DNA of 12,013 bases from Clostridia bacterium (GTDB taxonomy: Bacteria; Bacillota; Clostridia; Oscillospirales; Acutalibacteraceae). Below the pieces are notes generated by a model. The model worked only from the letters and a program-made list of their open reading frames with translations, had not been told where the DNA came from and did not search any database. Location of the stretch: contig JAKSQL010000018.1 in NCBI GenBank assembly GCA_024404125.1, positions 1 to 12,013 on the forward strand, written 5' to 3'. Below are positions 1 through 7,345 of this stretch, piece by piece; position 1 is the first letter of the stretch, and each line of letters begins with the position of its first letter. Position numbers and translations under genes: made by a program.

Positions 1-376
1 TCTCTGATGGTTGAAAGTTAACAGGTCCTATAACAAGCCAACGTTTAACATCTTTCCCCTCAAGCATAGGCGGCATAATCAAAAGTGCCGCGAGCATTAC
101 CCACGAAATTATCATTATGGGCCAGGCAAATTTACGCCAAAAGCGATAGTCTATTCTCGATATCACAAGCATTATGGCAACACCGCTTATTGCGAAAAGA
201 AGTTGCCTTGAAATAAATTTGTAACTGTTACCGTAATACTCGTAGGAATAAGCGTAACTCGCCGAAAAGAGCATTACAAGACCTATTGTTAAAAGTATAA
301 GTACAAACGAAAGAAAAGTTATATCTATTTTGCCTTTGTTTGAAGCACCGTTTTTAACGATTTTACCCTTTGGCAT
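1..376 (-). CDS. ftsW: FtsW/SpoVE-family peptidoglycan glycosyltransferase, N-terminal part (runs off left edge)
   Basis: This is a SEDS-family membrane glycan polymerase that extends glycan strands from lipid II at the septum, working with a class B penicillin-binding protein such as the SpoVD encoded upstream. About 125 codons are visible, and the gene leaves the window still open. The start at 376 is an ATG preceded by a GAAAGGAAAG ribosome binding site, 22 nt after the mraY stop. A basic N-terminus (MPKGKIVKNG) leads into several hydrophobic segments, the first being FLSFVLILLTIGLVMLF. The visible part ends in KRWLVIGPVNFQPSE, the family signature (RW..xG....FQPSE). RodA shares this fold, but the dcw location and the signature favour FtsW/SpoVE. 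In the usual order murD would lie between mraY and this gene; it is not here. Confidence 0.93.
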   Translation of the reverse strand, partial: MPKGKIVKNGASNKGKIDITFLSFVLILLTIGLVMLFSASYAYSYEYYGNSYKFISRQLLFAISGVAIMLVISRIDYRFWRKFAWPIMIISWVMLAALLIMPPMLEGKDVKRWLVIGPVNFQPSE

Positions 377-398
377 AGCAACTTTCCTTTCGTGATTT

Positions 399-1418
399 TT
401 ATGCGAATCTGACTAATATGAATGCGACTGTACAACCTGCCGCCGCTATAAGTGAAAACAGCAATACTATTTTTTGTTCCGAATATCCTTTTAACTCAAA
501 ATGGTGATGTAAAGGTGCCATTTTAAAGAGTCGCTTTTTAGTGAGTTTGTAATAGCCGACCTGAAGCATTACCGAAATTGCCTCGATAAAATACATACAT
601 CCAGCAAGAATAAGTATTATCGGCATATCAATTAAAAACGAAATGCCAACTACGGTGCCGCCCAAGAACATTGAGCCGGTGTCACCCATAAACACCTTAG
701 CGGGCTTATAGTTCCAAATTGCAAAGCCGGCGCAGGCACCCGCAAGAGACGAAGCAAGTGTATTGCAGGAAAAATTGAGCATTACACCCGATGCCAACAT
801 AAAGAAACAGGATACCACAACCGTTACTGAGGCAGCAAGACCGTCAAGTCCATCGGTAAGATTTACGGCATTTGTAAAACCGTAAATAAAGAAAAGTGCT
901 ATCGGCCAAAAAATAAGTCCTATACCGTGGGATATATCCACACTTCCGAAAAACGGTATACGGGTTGTAGTCATACCGCCTGCAAAGCGCAAAAACAACA
1001 AGTAAAGCACAGACACCGTAAACTGCATAAAAGTTTTTTGTTTTGCGGTAAGTCCCAAATTCCTCGTGTTTTTAATCTTGATATAATCGTCTAAAAAACC
1101 GATACCGCCCATTAAAAGTGCCAAAAGTATTGCACCTATAAGGCGTGCACCCTCTCCTAATACTCTATTGGTTACAATATTAAAATTGAATATCAGTCCG
1201 CAAAGGAAGGAAACAATTATCGCCGCTATTAAGCCGCACATTATCATAATGCCGCCCATAGTGGGTGTTCCCTCTTTTTCTTTGTGCCACTTGGGACCTA
1301 TTTCAAGAATAGTCTGCCCAAATTTAAGATTTTGTAACATAGGTATTACAACGTATCCTAAAAGTGCCGTTACTGCAAACGATACAACCGCCGCTATTAC
1401 CGAAACAGATCTAAGCAT
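399..1418 (-). CDS. mraY: Phospho-N-acetylmuramoyl-pentapeptide transferase
   Basis: MraY moves phospho-MurNAc-pentapeptide from UDP onto undecaprenyl phosphate in the membrane, producing lipid I. The 339-residue product has about ten hydrophobic helices. It carries the expected active-site signatures: the aspartate pair D110-D111 in FLDDYIKIK, NLTDGLDG at 186-193, the GDTGS loop at 245-249 and the histidine cluster HHH at 304-306. The early EGTPTMGG stretch at 49-56 is also typical of MraY. Length is close to the family norm. Its ATG overlaps the 3' end of murE by 8 nt, and its ribosome binding site (GAGAGGGT) lies inside the last murE codons, so translation is probably coupled. ftsW follows 22 nt after its stop. 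Confidence 0.98.
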   Translation of the reverse strand: MLRSVSVIAAVVSFAVTALLGYVVIPMLQNLKFGQTILEIGPKWHKEKEGTPTMGGIMIMCGLIAAIIVSFLCGLIFNFNIVTNRVLGEGARLIGAILLALLMGGIGFLDDYIKIKNTRNLGLTAKQKTFMQFTVSVLYLLFLRFAGGMTTTRIPFFGSVDISHGIGLIFWPIALFFIYGFTNAVNLTDGLDGLAASVTVVVSCFFMLASGVMLNFSCNTLASSLAGACAGFAIWNYKPAKVFMGDTGSMFLGGTVVGISFLIDMPIILILAGCMYFIEAISVMLQVGYYKLTKKRLFKMAPLHHHFELKGYSEQKIVLLFSLIAAAGCTVAFILVRFA

Positions 1419-2856
1419 TTAATTTACCCTCTCTTAATTCTTTAAAGGCCTCGGCAACTACTTCTCGCTCGTCGAGATGTATTGTGCCGGTATTTAAAAT
1501 CTGATAGGTTTCGTGACCTTTGCCCGCAAGAACGATTATATCGTTCTCTGCTGCTATCGAAATTGCATATTTTATTGCTTCAATACGGTTTTCTATTACT
1601 TTAAGGGGTGTTGCGGTACCTGATGTACCCTCTAATATATCCTTTATAATTGCCATTGGCTCTTCGCTTCTCGGGTTATCGCTTGTAACAATTACAAAAT
1701 CGGAATTGTGGACTGCTATATTTCCCATAATCGGTCTTTTGGTCTTATCACGGTCACCGCCACAACCGAAGACGGTTATTATACGGTTTTTCTTACATTC
1801 TTTAAAGGTTGAAAGTATGTTTTTCAGACCGTCAGGCGTATGAGCATAGTCGATTATTACCGAAAACCCGAATTCATTGGGTATCGCTTCTGCTCTGCCT
1901 TTTACACCGTTCATATCGAAAAGTGCTTTTGATACGGTATCAACATCAATGCCGAGTTCCAACGCACAGACCGCCGATGCCAATGAATTGTATACCGTAA
2001 ACTTACCGCCGGTACGCACCTTTATATGATTTATACCGCTATCGCTCATAAGTTCGTATTCAACGCTTTCGGGGTGATAGTTTATACCCTTTGCACTGTA
2101 CTGCGAATTATCTGACGCGGAATAAGTAACAACTTTACAGTCAAGTCCAAAGCAGAGTTTTTCGCAATACGGGTCATCTGAATTTACAATTGCTTTCTTG
2201 CACATTTTAAAGAGGAGTTTTTTTGCAAGAAGATAATTATCCATAGTTTTGTGATAATCAAGATGGTCTTGGGTAAGGTTTGTGAAGATTGCTGCCTCAA
2301 AGGTGATGTTGCAAACTCGCCTTTGGTCAAGCGCGTGAGAAGAAACCTCCATAATTGCATAGGTACAACCGCTTTTTACCATCTCGTTAAAAAGTGAATT
2401 AAGTTCGTAAGCACCGGGGGTTGTATTATGAGAGTCAAAGACCTTATCACCTATCATATTTTGAATGGTGCCTATAAGACCTACCTTTTCCCCTGCCGTT
2501 TCAAGTATCTTTTTAAGCATATACGTTACAGAGGTTTTGCCGTTTGTTCCGGTAACACCTATTATTTTAAGTTTATCGGCAGGATTTGAAAACCAATTTG
2601 CAGAAATATTGAAATAAGCAACGTGTGTATCGGGAACAATTATCTGATTATCAAGTCCCGTATCCTTTTCGGCTACAATAATTGCAGCTCCGGCATCTTT
2701 TGCGGATGCGGCGAATTTATGACCGTCAACATTAGTACCGCTTATGCAAATGAAAAGGTATCCCGCTTTTATTTCTTTTGAATTGCAGGTCACACCGCTT
2801 ATCTCTACGTTTTCAAATTTGCCTTTGTAATCGGGGATTAAACTCTTAAGTAACAT
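1411..2856 (-). CDS. murE: UDP-N-acetylmuramoyl-tripeptide synthetase (meso-DAP adding type)
   Basis: MurE is a cytoplasmic ATP-dependent ligase that adds the third amino acid to UDP-MurNAc-L-Ala-D-Glu. From the start chosen here it is 481 residues, normal for the family. The ATP-binding loop GTNGKTS is at 103-109, the central-domain stretch MEVSSHALDQRR at 169-180, and FTNLTQDHLDYH follows at 191-202. The specificity motif DNPR (393-396, in SDNPRSEEP) is the one found in enzymes that add meso-diaminopimelate, so this organism probably has a DAP-type wall. The frame is open back to an ATG at 2904, but that start would overlap spoVD by 29 nt. The ATG at 2856 has AAGAGGAG placed correctly and lies 19 nt after the spoVD stop. 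No murF follows; mraY comes directly. Confidence 0.97.
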   Translation of the reverse strand: MLLKSLIPDYKGKFENVEISGVTCNSKEIKAGYLFICISGTNVDGHKFAASAKDAGAAIIVAEKDTGLDNQIIVPDTHVAYFNISANWFSNPADKLKIIGVTGTNGKTSVTYMLKKILETAGEKVGLIGTIQNMIGDKVFDSHNTTPGAYELNSLFNEMVKSGCTYAIMEVSSHALDQRRVCNITFEAAIFTNLTQDHLDYHKTMDNYLLAKKLLFKMCKKAIVNSDDPYCEKLCFGLDCKVVTYSASDNSQYSAKGINYHPESVEYELMSDSGINHIKVRTGGKFTVYNSLASAVCALELGIDVDTVSKALFDMNGVKGRAEAIPNEFGFSVIIDYAHTPDGLKNILSTFKECKKNRIITVFGCGGDRDKTKRPIMGNIAVHNSDFVIVTSDNPRSEEPMAIIKDILEGTSGTATPLKVIENRIEAIKYAISIAAENDIIVLAGKGHETYQILNTGTIHLDEREVVAEAFKELREGKLNA

Positions 2857-2861
2857 ATTTG

Positions 2862-2869
2862 CTCCTCTT
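2862..2869 (-). promoter_or_regulatory. Ribosome binding site fixing the murE start
   Basis: On the minus strand AAGAGGAG lies 5 nt before the ATG at 2856. It sits in the short gap between the spoVD stop and murE, and supports 2856 over the in-frame upstream ATG at 2904. Confidence 0.85.
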
Positions 2870-2875
2870 GATTTA

Positions 2876-5134
2876 TTAGTTGGTAGTTTGTACCAAGTCG
2901 GCATCCGCTTCTTCGCGGAAATCTACCTTAACTACTTTACCTACAGGTACCGTTTGCCCTGCCGCAATACTCTGTGAATACGATTTAAGTCCCGCAGAGG
3001 TGGTATTTCCCGAAAAGTTTATATTGATACCCGCCGCTGCGGCCGCTTCGTTTACCTCGCTTGCGGTAAGACCTATAAGATTAGGCACCGTGGTTGTTTG
3101 TTCGTCTGTGTTTTCGGTATAAAGTATTACCGTTCCGCTTCTGTAGACCGCGCTTCCCGCTACGGGTAACTGTTTTAATATCTTATCTCCGGAACCAACT
3201 ACCTTGTAGGTAAGACCGGAATCGCTTAATTTCAGTTTTGCTTCGTCAAGTTTAAAATTAACTGTATCGGGTACGGTAATTGAAAGATTTTTAAGTTCTT
3301 CTTCGGTATACTGCGGCTCATAGCCGAGATACGGAAGTATATCGCCCATAATCTTTGCACCTACGGGCGCCGCTATCATACCGCCGTAGTATCTGCCGCC
3401 CATTGCTTCGTCAAGCATTATGAATACTGCTATCTCGGGGTCGTCTATAGGTGCGATACCGATATATGAGCCGATATAAAGTCCCTTGACATTAAGTTGA
3501 AGCATTTTTGATATTTTTTCGGAAGTACCCGTTTTGCCGCCTACTCTGTACCCCGGTACCTTACCGTTTTTTGCGCCTTCGTTTATAACTGTTTCGAGGA
3601 GTTTTCGCATAGTGGCGGAAGTGCTTTCCGAAAGAATTTGCCTTTTGCTTGAAGGGGTAAGATTTTTTATTATCTTGCCGTCACTGTCAACAAGTTTTGA
3701 GACCAAATGCGGTTGAACGAGATATCCGCCGTTCACCGCCGCCGCCGCAATAGAAAGTGTATGAAGCGGGGTTATGTTAAAGGTCTGACCGAACGATGAA
3801 GATGCAAGTTCGGTAGCACCCATATCTTCTTGTCTGTGATAATACGGAACTGCTTCGCCCGGTAAATCTATGCCGGTCCTCTCGGTTAAACCGAAAGCGG
3901 AAAAATATTTTGAAAAATTGTTAATTCCTATCAACTGACCTATTTGAATAAATGCGGGGTTGCAGGAATTTGCTATTGCTTTTGCAAGTGATTGTGTACC
4001 GTGACCGCCCGCTTTATGACAGTGGTACGGGTTGCCTGCTACAACGTAGGTATGATTGCAGGTGAAAGAACTTTTTTCACTTATAAGATTTTCTTCAAGC
4101 GCCGTAGATGCCGTAAAAATTTTAAATACCGAGCCCGGCTCATAGGTATCGGACACCGCTTTATTACGCCACTGACGGTTTAATAGTTCGGTTCTTAATT
4201 TTGATTTTTCTTCTTGGTCGGTTACGGCGTTTAGTTTTTCTTGGTCTGCGGCGGAGAGAGTAAACGGTGTATTGGGGTCAAAGTCATCACTTACCGCCAT
4301 ACCGAGAATTGCGCCGGTTTTAACGTTCATAACACCCGCGGCGCCACGTTCCATAACGTTTTCGGTTTCTACCGCTTCGTCAAGATATTTTTCGGCAACG
4401 TACTGTATATAAGAGTCAAGAGTACTTACAACGCCACTGCCCTTTTTCGCTTCTTCAACCTTTTTATAGGTAAAAGGCATATTCGTGCCTTTTGCATTCT
4501 TTGCGGCCACTACTCTGCCCGCAACACCGGTGAGTTCGTTATCATAATAACTTTCAAGTCCGGCAAGGCCTTGATTATCGTCACCCACAAAACCCAAAAC
4601 GGTAGATGCCAAGGTTTGATTCGGATAGTAACGTTTGGTGGTTTCGTCAAGTCCCACGTATTTTGCCATTCCGAGTTTTGAATTATCGGAAATAAATTTT
4701 CTTACCTTATCGCCCGTTTCCTTGTTTATCTTTTTCTTAACGATAACGTAGTAGGTGTTTTCTTTGGTCTTTTCGTAAATATCGGAAACTTCCATTTGGA
4801 GTATCGGCGCAAGACCTTCGGAAATTGCTTTTCTGATTTTATCTGCCTTGTTTGTGTTTGAAAGTTTGTTTATGCCGTTTGGGGTAAGGTATACTGTCCA
4901 GGCGGTTGAACTTGTGGCGAGCACCTTCATATTACAGTCGTAAATATCACCTCGGGGTGCGGTTACGATACTGTCGTAAAGTTGTTGCTCGGACGCCTTG
5001 CTTTGATATTCCTCGCCCTTTACAACCATTATGTCTACAAGTCTTACACCTGAAATGACGATTATGCAAACAAGCATTAAAATCATTATCGTATTCGCTC
5101 TTATGACCATTTGTTTGTTAGGTCTTGCCGTCAT
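2876..5134 (-). CDS. spoVD: Class B penicillin-binding protein of the SpoVD/PBP2B (FtsI) type with PASTA repeats
   Basis: This is a membrane-anchored D,D-transpeptidase that crosslinks septal or spore peptidoglycan. The 752 residues begin with a short cytoplasmic tail and one membrane anchor (about 13-33). A class B dimerisation domain opens with TAPRGDIYD (58-66), and the transpeptidase domain follows. The three catalytic motifs are intact: SVFK with nucleophile Ser335, SCN at 390-392 and KTG at 534-536. Two C-terminal PASTA repeats span about 619-675 and 680-742. Their presence fits SpoVD or the PBP2B type rather than the PASTA-less Gram-negative FtsI. The ATG at 5134 follows a near-perfect AAAGGAGG. 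Only one class B gene lies in the cluster, where B. subtilis has pbpB and spoVD side by side, so this protein may serve division, sporulation or both. The sequence alone does not decide which. Confidence 0.95.
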   Translation of the reverse strand: MTARPNKQMVIRANTIMILMLVCIIVISGVRLVDIMVVKGEEYQSKASEQQLYDSIVTAPRGDIYDCNMKVLATSSTAWTVYLTPNGINKLSNTNKADKIRKAISEGLAPILQMEVSDIYEKTKENTYYVIVKKKINKETGDKVRKFISDNSKLGMAKYVGLDETTKRYYPNQTLASTVLGFVGDDNQGLAGLESYYDNELTGVAGRVVAAKNAKGTNMPFTYKKVEEAKKGSGVVSTLDSYIQYVAEKYLDEAVETENVMERGAAGVMNVKTGAILGMAVSDDFDPNTPFTLSAADQEKLNAVTDQEEKSKLRTELLNRQWRNKAVSDTYEPGSVFKIFTASTALEENLISEKSSFTCNHTYVVAGNPYHCHKAGGHGTQSLAKAIANSCNPAFIQIGQLIGINNFSKYFSAFGLTERTGIDLPGEAVPYYHRQEDMGATELASSSFGQTFNITPLHTLSIAAAAVNGGYLVQPHLVSKLVDSDGKIIKNLTPSSKRQILSESTSATMRKLLETVINEGAKNGKVPGYRVGGKTGTSEKISKMLQLNVKGLYIGSYIGIAPIDDPEIAVFIMLDEAMGGRYYGGMIAAPVGAKIMGDILPYLGYEPQYTEEELKNLSITVPDTVNFKLDEAKLKLSDSGLTYKVVGSGDKILKQLPVAGSAVYRSGTVILYTENTDEQTTTVPNLIGLTASEVNEAAAAAGININFSGNTTSAGLKSYSQSIAAGQTVPVGKVVKVDFREEADADLVQTTN

Positions 5135-5152
5135 TTCGGTGCCTCCTTTATA

Positions 5153-5188
5153 CTCGAAAACGAGAGTAGGGCTTTTCGCCCACTCCCG
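5153..5188 (-). other. Two competing hairpins upstream of the spoVD ribosome binding site
   Basis: Read on the minus strand, CGGGAGTGGGC, loop GAAAA, then GCCC(T)ACTCTCG (5188 to 5161) forms an 11-bp stem with one bulged base and one G-U pair. A second small hairpin, CTCG-TTTT-CGAG (5164 to 5153), uses the last four bases of the first stem, so the two cannot form together. It ends about 4 nt before the AAAGGAGG of spoVD. The run after the large stem is only four T, weak for an intrinsic terminator. An attenuator, RNA processing site or translational control are all possible. The structure is seen; its role is inferred. Confidence 0.5.
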
Positions 5189-5204
5189 TATTCATTATTA
5201 TTTC

Positions 5205-5210
5205 ATTATA
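5205..5210 (-). promoter_or_regulatory. Possible -10 element for an internal spoVD promoter
   Basis: The minus strand reads TATAAT in an A+T-rich stretch between ftsL and spoVD, upstream of the hairpin. No convincing -35 lies 16-18 bp before it (GTTAAT at 17 bp matches TTGACA poorly). An internal promoter would fit the separate control spoVD has in B. subtilis, but the match is weak. Confidence 0.25.
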
Positions 5211-5241
5211 ATATATTTATTTGCCTTATTAACTATACCCA

Positions 5242-5715
5242 TCATTTTTCACTTACGGTTGTACCGTCCTTCGTGACTGCGGTGTTTTTATCGTTTACTC
5301 TTATATATTTTACCTGACTTTTATCCATCTTACACATACCGAGTTCAGCCGCTTCCAACTCGATATTCGAGTAAGAAATTCTTTCCTCATATTCCATAAT
5401 GAGTCCCTTTTTCTCGCTATCCAAGACTTTGATTTCGGACTTGATATCGTTGATATCGGAATTTATCTCGTTTATTTTAAGACGTAATGCCAAATTGGCG
5501 CAAAGGACAGACAAAAAGAAAAGTGCTACCAAAACCGAAAATGCGGAAACCGAAAGGTGCTTTGTTGCCGCCTTTCTTTTTTGAACGGCTTTGGCTCTTG
5601 CTTTGGGAGTTGCAACTGCGACAGACTCATAAGCAATATTCTCTTTATGCTCTTTGGGCATAAACATACTAAAATCGTGGGCAAGACTGTTATTGTAGTA
5701 TTTTAAGTTGTCCAT
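5242..5715 (-). CDS. ftsL: FtsL-like bitopic septum formation protein
   Basis: FtsL is a small divisome membrane protein that acts in a complex with DivIC/FtsB and controls septal synthesis by FtsW and its partner penicillin-binding protein. The 157-residue product has a long cytoplasmic N-terminus rich in Lys and Ala (about 37-52). One transmembrane helix follows (about 54-77, rich in Val, Leu and Phe). Next comes a coiled-coil segment with a heptad-like pattern of Ile, Leu and charged residues (about 79-112). The tail contains ELGMCKMDKSQVKYI, matching the FtsL-type ending A..LGM..P..sQv.Y. FtsL sequences diverge strongly, so the call rests on architecture, this tail and position between rsmH and the class B penicillin-binding protein. 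The ATG at 5715 follows AAAGGAG. Confidence 0.85.
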   Translation of the reverse strand: MDNLKYYNNSLAHDFSMFMPKEHKENIAYESVAVATPKARAKAVQKRKAATKHLSVSAFSVLVALFFLSVLCANLALRLKINEINSDINDIKSEIKVLDSEKKGLIMEYEERISYSNIELEAAELGMCKMDKSQVKYIRVNDKNTAVTKDGTTVSEK

Positions 5716-5749
5716 AATTGCACTCCTTTCACAGTTTCTTTTTGCAAAT

Positions 5750-6670
5750 TTACAGTTTTATTACGGTACGCAGTTTTGCACTGCGACTGCGTTGATTTAC
5801 CTTAAGTTCTTCTTCCGATGCGGTTATCGGCTTTTTAAAGGCAAGTTCGCCCTGCGGTTTTCTGCCGCAAACACATATAGGTATATCGGGCGGACAAATA
5901 CACCCTGTACAATATTCTTTGAATTTGTTTTTTACTATTCTGTCTTCAAGCGAATGGAAGGTAATAACCGAAAGTCTGCCGCCTTTATTTAACATATTGA
6001 ACGCGGTATCAAGTGCGGAAGCCAAAATATCAAGTTCCCCGTTTACCGCAATTCTTATTGCCTGAAAGACCTTTCTTGCGGGATGACCTTCCCTCCTTGC
6101 GGCAGCGGGATATGAATTTGCAACAATATCCGATAAATCGGTAGTTGTAAGTATCGGGGAGATTTTTCGTCTTTTTTCAATATTCTGTGCTATTTTGTAC
6201 GCGAATTTTTCTTCGCCGTAATCGCGCATTATTTTTGTAAGTTCACTAACACTTAAAGTATTTACAAGGTCTGCCGCGGTTACGCCCTCTTTGCTCATTC
6301 GCATATCAAGCGGCGCTTCGCTATGGTAGGAAAAACCTCTTTCGGCGGTATCAAGTTGATAAGATGAAACCCCGAGGTCAAGCATAATGCCGTCAACCTT
6401 TGTTACGTTGTAAGCTTCAAGTGCCTTATCCATATCGCAAAAGTTTGACTTTATTACCGTTGCAGGTAAATCCTTTAACCGTTTTGTTGCAACCTCTACG
6501 GCATCGGGGTCGCGGTCAAGCGCATAGAGGTGACCGCCTTTGAGTTTTTCCGCAATTTCACTTGAATGCCCTGCACCGCCTGCGGTACCGTCAACATAAA
6601 TACCGTCAGGATTTATATTAAGCGAATTTACCGTTTCATCAAGCAGAACGGATATATGTTTAAACTCCAT
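5750..6670 (-). CDS. rsmH: 16S rRNA (cytosine(1402)-N(4))-methyltransferase
   Basis: RsmH (formerly MraW) methylates N4 of C1402 in the ribosomal P-site region of 16S rRNA, using S-adenosylmethionine. At 306 residues it is normal for the family. The SAM-binding loop DGTAGGAGHS lies at 27-36, the conserved stretch LDLGVSSYQLD follows near 97-107, and NKGGRLSVITFHSLEDRIVK is in the second half. The C-terminal cysteine-rich segment (CTGCICPPDIPICVCG) and the basic ending RSAKLRTVIKL are also typical. The start ATG is only 3 nt after the mraZ stop, with no strong ribosome binding site of its own, so translational coupling to mraZ is likely. A 34-nt gap separates it from ftsL. Confidence 0.98.
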   Translation of the reverse strand: MEFKHISVLLDETVNSLNINPDGIYVDGTAGGAGHSSEIAEKLKGGHLYALDRDPDAVEVATKRLKDLPATVIKSNFCDMDKALEAYNVTKVDGIMLDLGVSSYQLDTAERGFSYHSEAPLDMRMSKEGVTAADLVNTLSVSELTKIMRDYGEEKFAYKIAQNIEKRRKISPILTTTDLSDIVANSYPAAARREGHPARKVFQAIRIAVNGELDILASALDTAFNMLNKGGRLSVITFHSLEDRIVKNKFKEYCTGCICPPDIPICVCGRKPQGELAFKKPITASEEELKVNQRSRSAKLRTVIKL

Positions 6671-6673
6671 ATC

Positions 6674-7099
6674 TTAAAAATCGAGTTCTTCGACAATCGA
6701 AGCAATAGACTCGGGAGTGTTGCGCTCGTTCTCTTCTTGCCAAAGTTTAGTGTTCCAAATTTCAAGGTTGGTATCCATGCCGGTGATATGTGCTTCGCTT
6801 TCAAGTTCGGCAAACTCCCTCAAAGATGCGGGAATGAGTATTCTGCCTTGAGTATCAAACTCAACGTTAAAAGCACCGTCATACAAAAAGCGCTTTACAA
6901 CACTTGACTTTGCAGATGGCAACTGCCCTATCTTTTCAACAAGCTTGTCCCACTCACTAAGCGAATAAACACAAATGCAACGCTTGCCGTATATTCCGCG
7001 GCAAATCATAAAACGCTCGCCGAGTTCATCACGAAGTTTGGCAGGAATGGCAACCCTGCCTTTTTTATCTACTGTATGCTGATATCCACCGTAAAGCAT
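6674..7099 (-). CDS. mraZ: Transcriptional regulator MraZ
   Basis: MraZ is a DNA-binding protein of the AbrB/SpoVT fold that forms ring oligomers and binds short repeats upstream of its own operon to control dcw expression. The 141-residue protein has the two tandem half-domains of the family, each with the DxxGRxxIPxxLR signature: DKKGRVAIPAKLR at 11-23 and DTQGRILIPASLR at 82-94. The frame is open to a GTG at 7108, but that codon overlaps the AGGAGGT sequence, which is placed for the ATG at 7099. The sequence MLYGGYQHTVD is also the normal MraZ beginning. It is the first gene of the minus-strand operon, and candidate operator repeats lie in its leader. Confidence 0.97.
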   Translation of the reverse strand: MLYGGYQHTVDKKGRVAIPAKLRDELGERFMICRGIYGKRCICVYSLSEWDKLVEKIGQLPSAKSSVVKRFLYDGAFNVEFDTQGRILIPASLREFAELESEAHITGMDTNLEIWNTKLWQEENERNTPESIASIVEELDF

Positions 7100-7106
7100 T
7101 GATGCC

Positions 7107-7113
7107 ACCTCCT
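7107..7113 (-). promoter_or_regulatory. Ribosome binding site fixing the mraZ start
   Basis: On the minus strand AGGAGGT ends 7 nt before the ATG at 7099. It overlaps the in-frame GTG at 7108, which therefore cannot be the start. Confidence 0.9.
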
Positions 7114-7127
7114 ACTTTAAAATTCAC

Positions 7128-7195
7128 CACATTTATACACATTTATGGAATTATGGTGCACATTTCACCACTACACTGAATTATAATACCACTTT
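7128..7195 (-). promoter_or_regulatory. Candidate MraZ operator: phased AAATGTG/AAAGTGG repeats
   Basis: On the minus strand AAATGTG occurs three times (plus-strand blocks 7128-7134, 7138-7144 and 7159-7165), with a related AAAGTGG at 7189-7195 in the promoter spacer. The start offsets are 10, 21 and 30 bp, close to whole helical turns, so all boxes face about the same side of the DNA. MraZ proteins are known to bind short direct repeats in the promoter or leader of their own gene (TGGG-type in E. coli, AAAGTG-type in mollicutes). The box identity here is inferred from that. Confidence 0.5.
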
Positions 7196-7208
7196 CAAGA
7201 AAAATCAA
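7180..7208 (-). promoter_or_regulatory. Sigma-A-type promoter of the mraZ (dcw) operon
   Basis: The minus strand reads TTGATT (plus coordinates 7203-7208), a 17-bp spacer, then TATAAT (7180-7185). An A/T tract lies upstream of the -35, like an UP element. Transcription would start near 7173, giving a leader of about 75 nt before the mraZ ATG. Confidence 0.8.
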
Positions 7209-7226
7209 GTATTTTTTTAAAAAAAT

Positions 7227-7266
7227 CGCACTTTTTTCAAAAAAAGTGATTTTCAAAAAAAGTGCG
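7227..7266. repeat. A-tract direct and inverted repeat between the divergent promoters
   Basis: CGCACTTTTTT (7227-7237) is the exact complement of AAAAAAGTGCG (7256-7266). A 15-bp direct repeat, TTTTCAAAAAAAGTG, occurs at 7234-7248 and 7250-7264 with a 16-bp period. The left arm can therefore pair with either copy. The block lies between the two -35 elements and should not be transcribed from them, which argues against a terminator. A shared operator or curved UP-like DNA fits better. Confidence 0.6.
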
Positions 7267-7284
7267 GCAATTTTTATTTTTTAA

Positions 7285-7314
7285 TTGACAAGTTATATAT
7301 ATATATGATAATAT
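7285..7314 (+). promoter_or_regulatory. Promoter of the tsaE-tsaB-rpiB-upp operon
   Basis: A perfect TTGACA at 7285-7290 is followed by an alternating AT spacer. The -10 is GATAAT (7307-7312, 16-bp spacer) or TAATAT (7309-7314, 18-bp spacer). The leader to the tsaE ATG at 7346 is about 25 nt and contains the GAGGGGGT ribosome binding site. Confidence 0.75.
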
Positions 7315-7345
7315 TATAAAAATAATATAAGAGGGGGTTGAAAGT

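Noticed and set aside
2857..2904. 16-residue N-terminal extension of murE from ATG 2904
   Set aside because: It overlaps spoVD by 29 nt and has no matching ribosome binding site; 2856 has AAGAGGAG and the normal family start.
4241..4681. 146-codon plus-strand ORF inside spoVD
   Set aside because: It lies fully antisense to a conserved penicillin-binding protein domain, has no ribosome binding site and resembles no family.
6566..6907. 113-codon plus-strand ORF across the rsmH-mraZ junction
   Set aside because: It is antisense to two conserved genes, and its sequence is explained by their codon use.
7227..7266. Hairpin read as a bidirectional terminator
   Set aside because: It lies between two divergent promoters, where neither transcript would reach it.
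7128..7266. Repeats as a CRISPR array
   Set aside because: The units are 7-15 bp, A/T-rich and without spacers of even length; no cas genes are present.
7291..7307. Alternating AT run (microsatellite-like)
   Set aside because: It is short and coincides with the spacer between TTGACA and the -10 of the tsaE promoter; it needs no other explanation.
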